Source: Anniella stebbinsi | Lineage: Eukaryota > Chordata > Lepidosauria > Squamata > Anniellidae | Assembly (NCBI GenBank): GCA_029215795.1 | Contig: JARDYH010000001.1 | Coordinates: 120,839,033 to 120,903,032, forward strand | Direction: 5' to 3' | DNA: 64,000 bases | Shown: positions 1 to 9,315 of the stretch, in pieces | Layout of the letters: each line of letters begins with the position of its first letter | Position numbering within the stretch: the first letter of the stretch is position 1 | Made by a program: the position numbers and the translations under genes | Notes under the pieces: generated by a model | Told to the model about the DNA's origin: nothing | What the model saw: only the letters and a program-made list of their open reading frames with translations | The model's database searches: none

Positions 1-180
1 TTCCTCCTCTGACTCAGAGGACAATGGCATGTTTTCTGCCCAGATTGGGAGGGGAGGGATGAATATGGGACTGACTGTTCCTCACTGAAAAAGCAGTCTG
101 ATCCTTGTTTCATCACAAGTTTCTCCGATACCCTGAAGAGGCTGAGGGTTGGGAGACATGATGGTGGGACTGTTCACATA
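1..180. other. Unannotated flank
   Basis: Ordinary sequence with no open frame that I recognise and no clear repeat. I see nothing to annotate before the foldback DNA that begins at about 180. Confidence 0.4.
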
Positions 181-705
181 ACAGGTTAAGCCACACTCAG
201 TGGTTGAGTATGGGTTGTTGTTGACCTGTGGGTTGTTTGTTGAATTGTGAGTTAGCTGTCAGTTTCTAGGGGGGGTGTTAACCATGCTCTGGCTCTATTC
301 AGACAACATGCTAAACCATGATGGTAAGCATTTTGAGCTAAACATTATGCTTAGAGTATCATGTGAACCATGACTTAGTGTGCCATGTGAACCATTCCTA
401 ACCATGGTGGCTACATAACCATGATTTAAACACACTCACTAACCACTAGCTGCAAAGAGTTAGCGGCCTATCCATGGCTGTTGTCTGAACAGGCCCACTG
501 TGGCTTATTTTTCCTCAAACATGCTATCTCAACATACCTATCTCAACAAACCCATGGTTTGTTATTGGGTTGTTCAGGGTGGTTAACAAGCCATACTGCA
601 TGGTTAACAAGCCACCCTGCAAAAAATGTATTGGGTTCAGACACGGTTTAACACCAACCCACACTCAACCACCAACCCACATGTCCTTAGTGTGCTAAAA
701 CTGCA
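180..705. repeat. Composite foldback MITE-like DNA
   Basis: An outer pair of inverted arms is visible: the GGTTGAGTATGGGTTG region near 200-217 faces CAACCCACACTCAACC near 655-672. Inside lies a second inverted pair, with GGCTCTATTCAGACAACA at 292-309 facing TTGTCTGAACAGGCC at 481-495. The inner ends resemble those of the 225-bp MITEs at 48806-49032 and 54078-54302 (GGCTGAATTCGGACAACA). There is no transposase frame. This is best read as non-autonomous DNA-transposon remnants, perhaps one nested in another. No clean target duplication was found, so the limits are approximate. Confidence 0.5.
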
Positions 706-1524
706 TGTATATGGCCCAATGCCCTTAATAAGTGCATTTAAACCTGATGGTGGTGCATAGAATGCTTAAATGGATAAACTCTATACCTAGGATTTGCACA
801 TATATCAGTAATGTCTAAGCCACATAGCTGTAGTTTTTGAAGCACACCACTGTCAAAATTTACAGACCACATGCTGTGAGAGACACATGCTGTCTATATA
901 TGGAGACTGAACCAGTCCCATGTGGCAAGATTATTTGTGTATGGATCTTTGATGACTTTCAGAATCACTATAGCACTCTTTCCTAATAGGTACTGATGTT
1001 AAAAGGATCGAACCTACTCTAATCAATAAGGGCAAAGTCCAATGACAGATGACTGGAGTTGCAAACTGTTTCAGAGTTGCAGCCTTCCATATACATAAAT
1101 AGTTTTGTTGTGTTTAGTTCTGATAGCGTTTTTTAATAGATCAGTGGCCTCTTGTTGAAAATTGGGCACCTTATAAATAGGCAATAATAACTAAATTAAA
1201 AGACTTCAGTTTCTCCAAGGCTGTAAAACTGATGGATGTTTTACTTTTACTGTAAATATAATTTATTTTGTTTGCATCCTCTAAAAACGTGGAAATCCTC
1301 AACCCTCTGTCTCTAACATTGCTATATATGGGTCAAACTATATCCTTCTTCAGGTATATGGGGATTGTTTGCAATGGCCGAAAAACATCTTTGGCTGATC
1401 ATTGTTACAGTCCTCCAGAGGATTAAGGACTCTGATGGTGCCCATCTCTCCTCCTCACACTGAATTTCTGAATGCCCAGAAAGGGCATGAATCTTATGTT
1501 AAATACGATTCCCCATTCTGAAAG
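706..1524. other. Intergenic or intronic AT-rich DNA
   Basis: AT-rich unique-looking sequence without a long open frame, splice-bounded exon or clear repeat. Nothing is supported here. Confidence 0.4.
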
Positions 1525-1532
1525 GTTCATAT

Positions 1533-2422
1533 TAGGGATGTGCATCATATTGGATCCGATACCAATACAAATCAGAGGAAATTGGACATCTGATGTCTGA
1601 TTCCGATGCTGGCCGCAGGAGGTCCGATATCTCCCAATCTGATTTTTTCGATCCGATTAATATCAGAAAATATTGGAAAATCGGACCTCCATTTTACGTG
1701 TTTTCAACATAGGCTTGCATTGGGGGAAAGAAAGCTTTCCCCCAATGAAAGTCTATGGAGAAAACATGGTGGCGGGTGAGTGGGACCTCCCTCCCCCACT
1801 CACGCTCCTTACCTGCTGCCTCCTCGCTGCCACCTGCTGCTTCCGTAGTGCTGATAAACAGGCCTTTCAGCCTGTTCCACGGTAGAGTGACTGTGCACCG
1901 GGTGACATCATCACTTGGCACTCCGTTGCTCTATTGTGGAACAGGCCGAAAGGCCTGTTTATCAGTAGTATGCAAGCAGCGAATGGCAACGGATGGCGGT
2001 GGCAGGTAAGGAGCGTGAATGGGGAGGGAGGGGGAGGTCCCCACTTACCTGGCACCGTTGTCCGCTGCTGTCCGCTGCCGTCATCTACTGCTAATTAGGC
2101 TTAGCGGCCTTGTTCTGAGAAGAGCGACAACGCAGGTAAGGAGCACGAGTGGGGAGGGAGGGATGGCGGCAGTGGCAGATAAGAAGCGCAAGTGGGGGGG
2201 AGGGAGGGCCACCATTTTAGGTGTTTTCCACATAGACTTGCATTGCAAACCTATGGGGAAAACACCTAAAATGGCGGTCCAATATCGAAATCGGAACTTC
2301 CGATTTTGTATCATTATTGGATCCGATCCAATAAGACGGACCTCCAATTTTAACGATACGATACTTTACAAAATCCCAAGTTCCGATTCTGATTTGATTT
2401 TTGGCGTTTGTGCACATCCCTA
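1533..2422. mobile_element. Non-autonomous hAT-type foldback element A
   Basis: The ends are exact inverted repeats: TAGGGATGTGCA at 1533-1544 and TGCACATCCCTA at 2411-2422. A perfect 8-bp duplication, GTTCATAT, flanks them (1525-1532 and 2423-2430). An 8-bp duplication with TAGGG-type ends is the hallmark of hAT transposons. Subterminal DNA is rich in GGATCCGAT/CGGATC-like words. Inside are hairpins, including 29-bp arms at 1852-1880 and 1936-1964 that differ at one base and flank a TGACATCATCA-like centre. No transposase frame is present, so mobility would need an enzyme supplied in trans. Short open frames here are palindrome by-products. Confidence 0.85.
1852..1964. repeat. Internal hairpin of element A
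   Basis: Arms 1852-1880 and 1936-1964 are complementary at 28 of 29 positions, with a 55-base loop. The same design, a long hairpin around a GGTGA..TCACC-like centre, recurs in element F at about 56650-56777. Confidence 0.8.
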
Positions 2423-2465
2423 GTTCATATACCGCTCCCAAGGCTTCGCTACTGGCAGTAGGGGT

Positions 2466-2496
2466 GCAATCCTATGCATGTTTAGATAGAAAAAAG
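2466..2496. repeat. Short interspersed repeat, split left part
   Basis: The segment reading GTGCAATCCTATGCATGTTT resembles a repeat seen again near 10550 (GTGCAATCCTATACATGTCT) and in weaker forms near 29999, 59587 and 61390. Element B interrupts it. The likely continuation (acctgtgctgggagttgtag) resumes at 4709. Confidence 0.5.
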
Positions 2497-2666
2497 TAGG
2501 GATGTGCACTGACCCCCCGGATCGGATCGGATAGCGGATCGGAATCGGACCTGGGGGGTCGGATCGGATCGGATCGGAGGCTGGTCGGATCGGATCGGAC
2601 CAGATGTCCGATCCGGATCGGACGCCATTTTGAATGCTTTTTCCCATAGCCAAGTATTGTTTTACA

Positions 2667-3160
2667 AAAACGCCTATAACTTTTTCATTTTTAAAGATAG
2701 AAGGATGAAACTTGGGCACATTGTAGACTGGTTAGGGGTAGTTATCTGTGAGAAATTTCAGAAAGATTGGTGCATGCATTTTGTGGCAATTAATTTTTTA
2801 ATAAATACCCAGGAATGCCTATAACTTTGTCATTTTTAAAGTTACACACATGAAACTTTGCCACATTGTAGGGGGTACCTTGGGACCTATGTGTGTGAAA
2901 TTTCAGAAACGTAGGTCCTTGTCTTGTGTGGCAATTAATTTTTAGAAAAATGGGTAGTAGTGGGGTAAATACAGTTACGCCTCCCATTTTTTTATTTTTG
3001 AAGATACAAACAGGAAACTTGGGCACATTACAGGTACCACTTGCCTTGATATGTGTATGAAATTTCAGAAACATTGGAGCTTTCCTTGTGTGGCAATTAA
3101 TTTTTGAAACAATGAGGAAAGAAACACCTATAACTTTGTCATTTTTAAAGTTACACACAT
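2667..3160. repeat. Diverged ~150-bp tandem units, left arm of element B
   Basis: About three and a third units begin near 2667, 2818, 2977 and 3126. Each repeats the series CCTATAACTTT, then AAAGxTA, then GAAACTT, then GTGAAATTTCAGAAA, then GTGGCAATTAATTTTT. The last unit stops abruptly at ACACAT (3160). The spacing stays near multiples of three, which keeps the opposite strand open for 122 codons. I regard that frame as a by-product because all the arms are repeats. Confidence 0.75.
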
Positions 3161-3450
3161 GGTAGTATCCATTACAGGGCTCGTGTCTGCTTTCACTTTG
3201 TACTCAAGCAGACACGAGCCCTGTAATGGATACTACCAAGGATCAAAGGGATCGAGACCAGAGTGATCCTTCCTTGCACGCATGGCTGCAAAACTCAGCT
3301 AGGCTCAGCCGTTCTGCTTGAAAAGTGAAAGTAGGAAAGGAAACACGAGCCCTGTAATGGATACTACTAGCAAGGATCAAAGGGATCGAGACGAGAGAGT
3401 GTTTCCTTTTCTTCGCGGGAAGCGGGAGGGGAAGACCTGGCCTCTGTAGA
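3161..3450. repeat. Hairpin and direct-repeat segment inside element B
   Basis: A perfect 32-bp inverted repeat (3161-3192 and 3206-3237) has a 13-base loop. Part of it, from ACGAGCCCTGTAATGG through AAGGGATCGAGAC, is repeated directly at about 3344-3391. The segment is more GC- and CpG-rich than the surrounding units and has no counterpart in the opposite half of the element. It could be a separate small insertion or captured DNA. Confidence 0.7.
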
Positions 3451-3459
3451 AATTTTTTT

Positions 3460-4550
3460 GAAACATGTAATTTAAAAATTCCATAGCCATCAAATGCCTG
3501 GACCTATAATTCTGAAATTTCTGACACATATCTACCCCTAACCCATCTACAAAGTGAGCAATGTTCAGACTTCTAACTTTTAAAATAAAAAAGTTATAGG
3601 CGTTTCTTTCCTCATTGTTTCAAAAATACCTTGCCACCACATGCCTGGACCCAGCTGTCTGAAATTTTACACACATATCAAGCCAAGTGGTACCTGTAAT
3701 GTGCCCATGTTTCCTGTTTGTATCTTCAAAAATAAAAAAGTGGGAGGCGTAACTGTATTTACCCCACCACTACCCATTTTTCTAAAATTAATTGCCACAC
3801 AAGGCAAGCACCTACGTTTCCGAAATTTCACACACATAGGTCCCAAGGTACCGCCTACAATGTGGCAAAGTTTCATGTGTGTAACTTTAAAAATGACAAA
3901 GTTATAGGCATTCCTGGGTATTTATTAAAAAATTAATTGCCACACAAGGCAAGCACCTATGTTTCTGAAATTTCACACACATAGGTCCCAAGGTACCACC
4001 TACAATGTGGCAAAGTTTCATGTGTGTAACTTTAAAAATGACAAAGTTATAGGTGTTTCTTTCCTCATTGTTTCAAAAATTAATTGCCACACAAGGAAAG
4101 CTCCAATGTTTCTGAAATTTCACACACATATCAAGGCAAGTGGTACCTGTAATGTGCCCAAGTTTCCTGTTTGTATCTTCAAAAATAAAAAAATGGGAGG
4201 CGTAACTGTATTTACCCCACTACTACCCATTTTTCTAAAAATTAATTGCCACACAAGACAAGGACCTACGTTTCTGAAATTTCACACACATAGGTCCCAA
4301 GGTACCCCCTACAATGTGGCAAAGTTTCATGTGTGTAACTTTAAAAATGACAAAGTTATAGGCATTCCTGGGTATTTATTAAAAAATTAATTGCCACAAA
4401 ATGCATGCACCAATCTTTCTGAAATTTCTCACAGATAACTACCCCTAACCAGTCTACAATGTGCCCAAGTTTCATCCTTCTATCTTTAAAAATGAAAAAG
4501 TTATAGGCGTTTTTGTAAAACAATACTTGGCTATGGGAAAAAGCATTCAA
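3460..4550. repeat. Diverged ~150-bp tandem units, right half of element B
   Basis: About seven units run in the opposite orientation to those in the left arm. The outer ones match the left arm closely. The innermost ones (about 3470-3910) are more diverged and have no partner on the left. The plus strand stays open at 3959-4390, giving a 143-residue conceptual repeat of a peptide close to FLKFHTH. No known protein family is recognised. Confidence 0.7.
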
Positions 4551-4753
4551 AATGGCGTCCGATCCGGATCGGACCTCATCGGATCGGATTGGATCGGATT
4601 GGAGGTTGGCCGGATCGGATCGGATCGGATCAGATTTTCCCGATTTTGGGTCGGATCGGATTCGGATCGTGGATCGGATCCGATCCGATGCACACCCCTA
4701 GAAAAAAGACCTGTGCTGGGAGTTGTAGGCCTCTCCCCCCACATCTAAACATT

Positions 4754-4998
4754 GGCCTCCTCTATACCAAGCAGGATATTGCACTGTGAAAGTGGTATGA
4801 AAGTGGTATATAAAAGGCAAGAGCCACATTATTGATTTATAACAGTATTGAAGTGCCCTGACAACTGTTGGGGCCCATTGACACATACCATATACCACTT
4901 CCATACCGCTATATCCTGCTTGGTGTGGCTCCTGCCTTTTATACACCACTTTCATACCGCTTTCATAGTGCAATATCCTTCTTGGTGTAGATGAGGCC
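4754..4998. mobile_element. Foldback MITE, 'CTACACCAAGCAGGATAT' family, copy 1
   Basis: The ends GGCCTCCTCTATACCAAGCA (left) and, as reverse complement, GGCCTCATCTACACCAAGAA (right) form long inverted arms. Both include GATATTGCACTxTGAAAGxGG and GTATATAAAAGGCA-like words. The same family lies at 7487-7590 (partial) and 48582-48775. ATT occurs on both sides, a possible 3-bp duplication, but this is weak. No frame is present. Confidence 0.65.
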
Positions 4999-5619
4999 AT
5001 TTATGCTAACATATGCTGGTCTCTTTGGCCCCACCCACCACTGGAAGGCAGCCTCCGAGAGCTTCTCTGACATTGGATTTGGTCCTTGGACTGAAAGCAT
5101 CTCAGCACCCCTGCTTGATATCTTTTCTTTTTCTTTTTTCAATCACTAGCCCAAGAGCCTCTGACGGCATGGCGCTGATAAAAATCGTTTGCTCCTGAAT
5201 CTGCTCTCGGGCCTCAGAAGGAAGTTGTAATTGGCTGGCATGAAAGCAGCTTTCCTCCCAGTGGAAATAACAGCTTCAAGGGTAGGAGTGTGTGTACAAG
5301 AAAAGCTCGAGTTAATTTAATTCTTTGAATTCCACTTTGAAGCTAGCTCTGTCTTGTATCAGGGCCAAGCTAAATGTTCTGCAAATCACTCCACCGGAAT
5401 CAATGGAGCCCTCTTCTTTTTTTTTTTTACCCCCACCCCATCCTTGGTGTGTGTGCATGTGTGTGTGTATAATTTTGAGATGAAAATAAGGAGGAGGAAG
5501 CTTAAACCCCCACTTCCAGAGTGCCATGGTCTTGTTCTGAATAGGGGCTGTATGCCCTTACATTGAATAAGTAAGCCAATCATGCATAGCAGAATAGTTA
5601 GTTTGGCACTCAGATAGTG

Positions 5620-5620
<1 letters not shown>
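4999..5620. other. Unique-looking DNA
   Basis: No repeat or exon is supported. A T-run lies at about 5416-5428 and a short GT-rich tract at 5447-5470. Confidence 0.4.

Positions 5621-5621
<1 letters not shown>

Positions 5622-5656
<35 letters not shown>
5622..5656. repeat. (CTTT)n microsatellite
   Basis: A near-perfect CTTT tandem run. It sits where the left part of the adjoining MITE-like repeat would be expected. Confidence 0.9.
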
Positions 5657-5960
5657 TTTAGCATGAAAATTCATGTGCATTTCATGTGTGTTTTCCCAAA
5701 TGTACACATCAGTTGTGTTCATCTTTTGAAATGTACTCATTCTTCTCCCATTTTTCAAAACTACGTATTTTTTTCATGTACAATTTTCAAATGGATGCAT
5801 GCTGTTGAATACATTTTTGGGGGCTGTGGATCGCATCACAAGCTCAGAAATGTATGGACTTTGACTGCAGAGTGCATTCAATGTCACATTCAGTCTGAGA
5901 CATCAGGAAGGAATCCTGATCAATAATGGAGTGAAATGAATTTCTCATCATTAGAGGTGA
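5657..5960. repeat. MITE-like repeat, partial, family of 24681-25077
   Basis: The series GAAAATTCATGTGCATTT, CCCAAATGTACAC, TTTTCAAATGxATGCATGCT, GGAAATGTATGGACTT and CCTGATCAAxAATG matches, in order, the repeat at 24740-25060. The left half is missing and is replaced by the (CTTT)n tract. No coding potential. Confidence 0.6.
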
Positions 5961-6070
5961 GTGATTTTTCATTGGGATTGTAAAGTGGGAAGAAAGTTTT
6001 TTTTTTAAAAAAAATCCTCTTCAAATGACACAGTTCCAGTCTTCATTGGGACCCCTGACTGCTATTTAAA

Positions 6071-6152
6071 GGAGGGAGGGAGGGAGGGAGGGAGGGAGGG
6101 AGGGAGGAAGGAAGGAAGGAAAGAAAGAAAGAAAGAAAGAAAGAATGAAAGA
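6071..6152. repeat. (GGGA)n-(GGAA)n-(GAAA)n compound microsatellite
   Basis: A purine-only run that passes through GGGA, GGAA and then GAAA units. It is a mirror-type polypurine tract. Confidence 0.9.
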
Positions 6153-7066
6153 AGTCTCATGGAATGTGTAGCTTGACCTTGAGGGTATTTATTACTGCAT
6201 GGTGAAGCCTTGGTGTATTATCTGATTTTCACAGTAATCTTCATGGGCAGTTGTGGTCTGAAATGATGTCAGGAGCTTTGCCACTGATTTTACCAAGTCA
6301 GAGAAGCATCTTCCTGCATAGTATCCTGTGGCTTAACAAAAATGCCTTCATGGGATGTTGATGCTTTCACTGATTAGGTCACAGTAGTTAGAATAACAGA
6401 TTGGAATAGGAACATTCTCAGAAGGCTGTGGGCAATGTAATGTTTCCCATTACAGGCAAATCACAACTCATCTGTTTGTCTTTTACAGCCCCTTGCAGAG
6501 ATCCAAATGTTGCTGTTATAGTTCAGCCCCCCTTCTGTGAGAGCTCCGGAAAGAAAGAAAACACTTCCTTACAATAAATACGATTCCGAAAAATCCTGCA
6601 GATTTAATTGGATACATTCAAATATTCCCCAGTGACAAATGCATAGGTATCGCAGTGTCTGCTCCCTCCACCAACACACACACCATGGAAGGCAAAAACA
6701 ACAGCAAGAAGAACCCTTCCTTGAGAACAGAAAAACTGTACTTCTGGACCATTTGAAAGGCCACTGTAGTCTACCACCATCTCAGCAGCTCATCTGATCT
6801 CTCCTGAAGCATGTGGGAAGAGTGGAAATGCTTGGAACAGGGCAGGAGGGAGCTCCACTGACCTGTTGCAACCCAGAAGCATTTCCTCTAATTTCTGGGG
6901 TTGCTTATGGAAGCACTATTTCCTGTTGTGCTAGCAGTGAGTCCCATGGGTGCAATGGAACTAGCAGAGGTGCAGTACAGTATAGGATGCTGCCCTTTAT
7001 TTGGTTCTTGAACAAAGCTGCTGAGCATAGGGACCTGCCCTCTTTCCACTTGGCTCCTCAGGTACC
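6153..7066. other. Unique-looking DNA
   Basis: An open frame of 149 codons begins at 6813 on the plus strand and runs into the MITE at 7075. It has no recognisable domain and no convincing coding features, so it is not called a gene. Confidence 0.4.
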
Positions 7067-7074
7067 CCTTAGAT

Positions 7075-7200
7075 CAGCCTTCCCTAACTCGGTGCCCTCC
7101 AGATGTGTCAGACTACAACTCCCACTATCCCAAGCCAGCATAGGAAATGAGGGGGATTGTAGTCCATTTTCTCTGGAGAGCACAGGATTGAGAAAGACTG
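7075..7200. mobile_element. hAT-like MITE, 'CAGCCTTCCC' palindrome family, copy 1
   Basis: The left end is CAGCCTTCCCTAAC and the right end mirrors it (GAGAAAGACTG). The inner arms carry CTCCAGATGTGTCAGACTAC and, facing it, GTAGTCCATTTTCTCTGGAG. The flanks CCTTAGAT (7067-7074) and CTTTAGAT (7201-7208) match at seven of eight bases, as expected for an old hAT target duplication. Other copies lie at 9228, 13613, 17316, 28962, 33450 and 58029. Confidence 0.7.
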
Positions 7201-7486
7201 CTTTAGATCTTCTCCAAGTGATTTGGGAGTCACTTTTCCATGATCAGCTCCCAAACACTTGAACATTGAAATGATCCAGCTCTGTGGGCCTGAGCCAATA
7301 GTGTGGGTTTTTCTCTGGCTTTGTACTAAAAACGAATGCATATAACTCTCTCTACTTCTTGGATCAGATCTACACCTTGTGTCAAATCATTAAGATCCAT
7401 CATTGTAATGCTATGTCCTTCTTGCGTATTTATACCTCATAGCACACACAGTGACATTTGTTGCAGTATTTTGGATAATGTGGAAT

Positions 7487-7590
7487 AAAAAGCAGGAAAT
7501 GCCACTATGAAAGTGGTATATAGAATGTGTAAAATGCCCCAACAGTTATCAGTGCACTTTAATACCACTATGAAGCAGTAGTATAGATCT
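7487..7590. repeat. 'AAGCAGGATAT' family MITE, partial copy
   Basis: It holds AGCAGGAAATGCCACTATGA, AAGTGGTATATA and a facing AATACCACTATGAAGC. These are degraded forms of the arms of the element at 4754-4998. Confidence 0.5.
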
Positions 7591-8223
7591 AGGGGGAGTC
7601 TACACCAGCCATTTATTTCAGGATTGTATCACAGTCATTACTAAAGAGGCATATGACAATCACCTGCTACCATGGTGATCTCCACTCTCAGTTTTCCTGG
7701 AATATCCCTGACTGCTTTTGTTGCTGTTTTTCTGGCTCTCTCACTTCCATTCTGAAGAATGTTTGCAGTGTGCCCCCGCCCCTTTGTGAGGTCATTGCTG
7801 GTATTGGAGGTGTGTGGGAGTGGACTTGTCCGCCATTTTCACTGCATGTTTTGGATGGATATCAATGTGTTTTACTGCTGAGTGTTATTTTTTTAATACA
7901 AACATATCTGTGCAGGAGCTCATATTCAACAGAGTTCCTATCCCCCCACATATTGCTGCAGGTCCAAGCTTGTGCGCATCCCTCAGGAGTCAATTAACCC
8001 CCCCCTGCCCCATAGCTGTCTGCCTAGCCCCACCCACTTCTACCAATACACATGCAGAAGCGCCCTAATGAGGCACACATGCTCCAGCAACGGCACTTCT
8101 ACAATTGCAGTAAAGATCAGTTGTGTGTGAGTACTGATTGTGAGTACTGATTGTGGAAGGGGGGAACATTTGGGAGCATCCCTCTTCTATAGTGAAAGAG
8201 CTGCAGGTGTAGATTAGGCCCTA
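7591..8223. repeat. Possible DNA element with TCTACACC ends
   Basis: Left AGGGGGAGTCTACACCAGCC and right GGTGTAGATTAGGCCCTA are imperfect inverted repeats. They resemble the ends of the elements at 25091-25560 and 38042-38560. No matching flanking duplication was found, so this call is tentative. Confidence 0.4.
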
Positions 8224-8604
8224 GCCTCAGGGGGAAATCACGGTTCCCTACTGTCACCCAATACTTCCTCTTTCTCAACTGAGAAGAAAGAGAAAGTAAA
8301 CAACGACCATTCAGTGGGCGTTTTTATCATGCCACTTCTGCACACAGCAGGAGATCGTGGCAAGTTCTGTTTCGAAAAAGAAATTGGACTTACCAGGCTC
8401 TTTTTTTGTCATGTGAAGAAGGCCAGAAAGAGCAGGAGATGCATGGGAGGCAGACAGCGTCGTGAATAGGACCCACAAAAATCCGTGAGTGCTCAGTAAC
8501 AAGTGTGCTATAAAACACTCATCTGATGACCCCCTCAGTTTCCACTTGTCTGCCCCTCTTTCTACTTTACTATCCTTGTAGGAAAACCTATGCCTATAAT
8601 TCTT

Positions 8605-8700
8605 TTTTACATGTGTGTATTATTTATTATTTATTACATTTATATACCGCCCCATAGCCAAAGCTCTCTGGGAGGTTTATTCATTATTTTATTTTTATTA
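8605..8700 (-). mobile_element. L2/CR1-clade LINE 3' tail, minus strand
   Basis: TATTATTTATTACATTTATA followed by ACCGCCCCATAGCCAAAGCT is the reverse complement of a 3' tail also present at 13535, 31970 (minus) and 52190. Only the last hundred or so bases remain. The protein-coding part is absent. Confidence 0.6.
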
Positions 8701-9227
8701 GCTATCCATGATGTAAATTTTTATATTGCCTAGAGCTGTTTTGCCTAAACAGGCGCAGGGCTTGTGTATCAGGTTGGATAAACCTGCATGGCTTTCTCCA
8801 GCTGTCTTGGCAAAAGTATTACCTGCGGAAGCCAATGAACCATTTATTATACATTACTCTTACTGTGCCCACAGTGGGACCTCTTAAAATGTGGCTGAGG
8901 AGAGATTATGGATAGACTTATTAAATTAGGCCGCTGTGGTATTATTATAAATGAAATTATATCAAGCTAAATGATGTGGGTTTGTGTTTTCTTCTTGTAA
9001 TGGTGAATCTAAAAATATATTAAGAAAGAAAAAGACTGCAGGATACCAGCCATTTGCATTCTACTTTGCTTGCTTAAAAAATGGAAAGGAGTTGATACAG
9101 TTCTTGCAAATCTCCTTTTGAGTTTTACTCTCATTGTCTGTTTCAGGAATAACTATGGATGAGCCCTGCTGGACCACAAGAAGCTCCATCCAGTCCTGCA
9201 TTCTATTGTATCCTACAGATGCCTCTT

Positions 9228-9315
9228 GACAGCCTTCCCCAACCTGGTTCCGCTCTGGATGGTTTGAACTACAGTTCCCATTATCTCTGCCCATGCTGGC
9301 TGGGGCTGATGAGAG
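9228..9315. repeat. 'CAGCCTTCCC' MITE, half copy
   Basis: ACAGCCTTCCCCAACCTGGT, then GAACTACAGTTCCCATTAT and CATGCTGGCTGGGGCTGATG match one arm of the palindromic hAT-like MITE. The second arm is missing. Confidence 0.6.

Larger units (their letters stand above)
2497..4700. mobile_element. Non-autonomous hAT-type foldback element B (2.2 kb)
   Basis: The left end is TAGGGATGTGCA (2497-2508) and the right end TGCACACCCCTA (4689-4700). The perfect 8-bp duplication GAAAAAAG lies at 2489-2496 and 4701-4708. Subterminal tracts of GATCG/GGATC words fill about 2518-2625 and 4558-4690. The outer arms, about 2497-3160 and 4015-4700, are near-perfect inverted repeats. Each arm is built of diverged units of about 150 bp that contain CTATAACTTT, GAAACTTGGGCACATT, GTGAAATTTC and GGCAATTAATTTTT. 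The right half holds about seven units and the left about three; the left side is interrupted by a foreign-looking segment starting at 3161. No transposase frame is recognisable. Confidence 0.85.

Noticed and set aside
2667..4510. CRISPR array reading of the repeated units
   Set aside because: Units are about 150 bp, diverged, inverted between halves and lie within a eukaryotic transposon. There is no short repeat with unique spacers.
6813..7262. 149-codon open frame on the plus strand as a gene
   Set aside because: It has no recognisable domain, mixed composition and runs through the palindromic MITE at 7075-7200.
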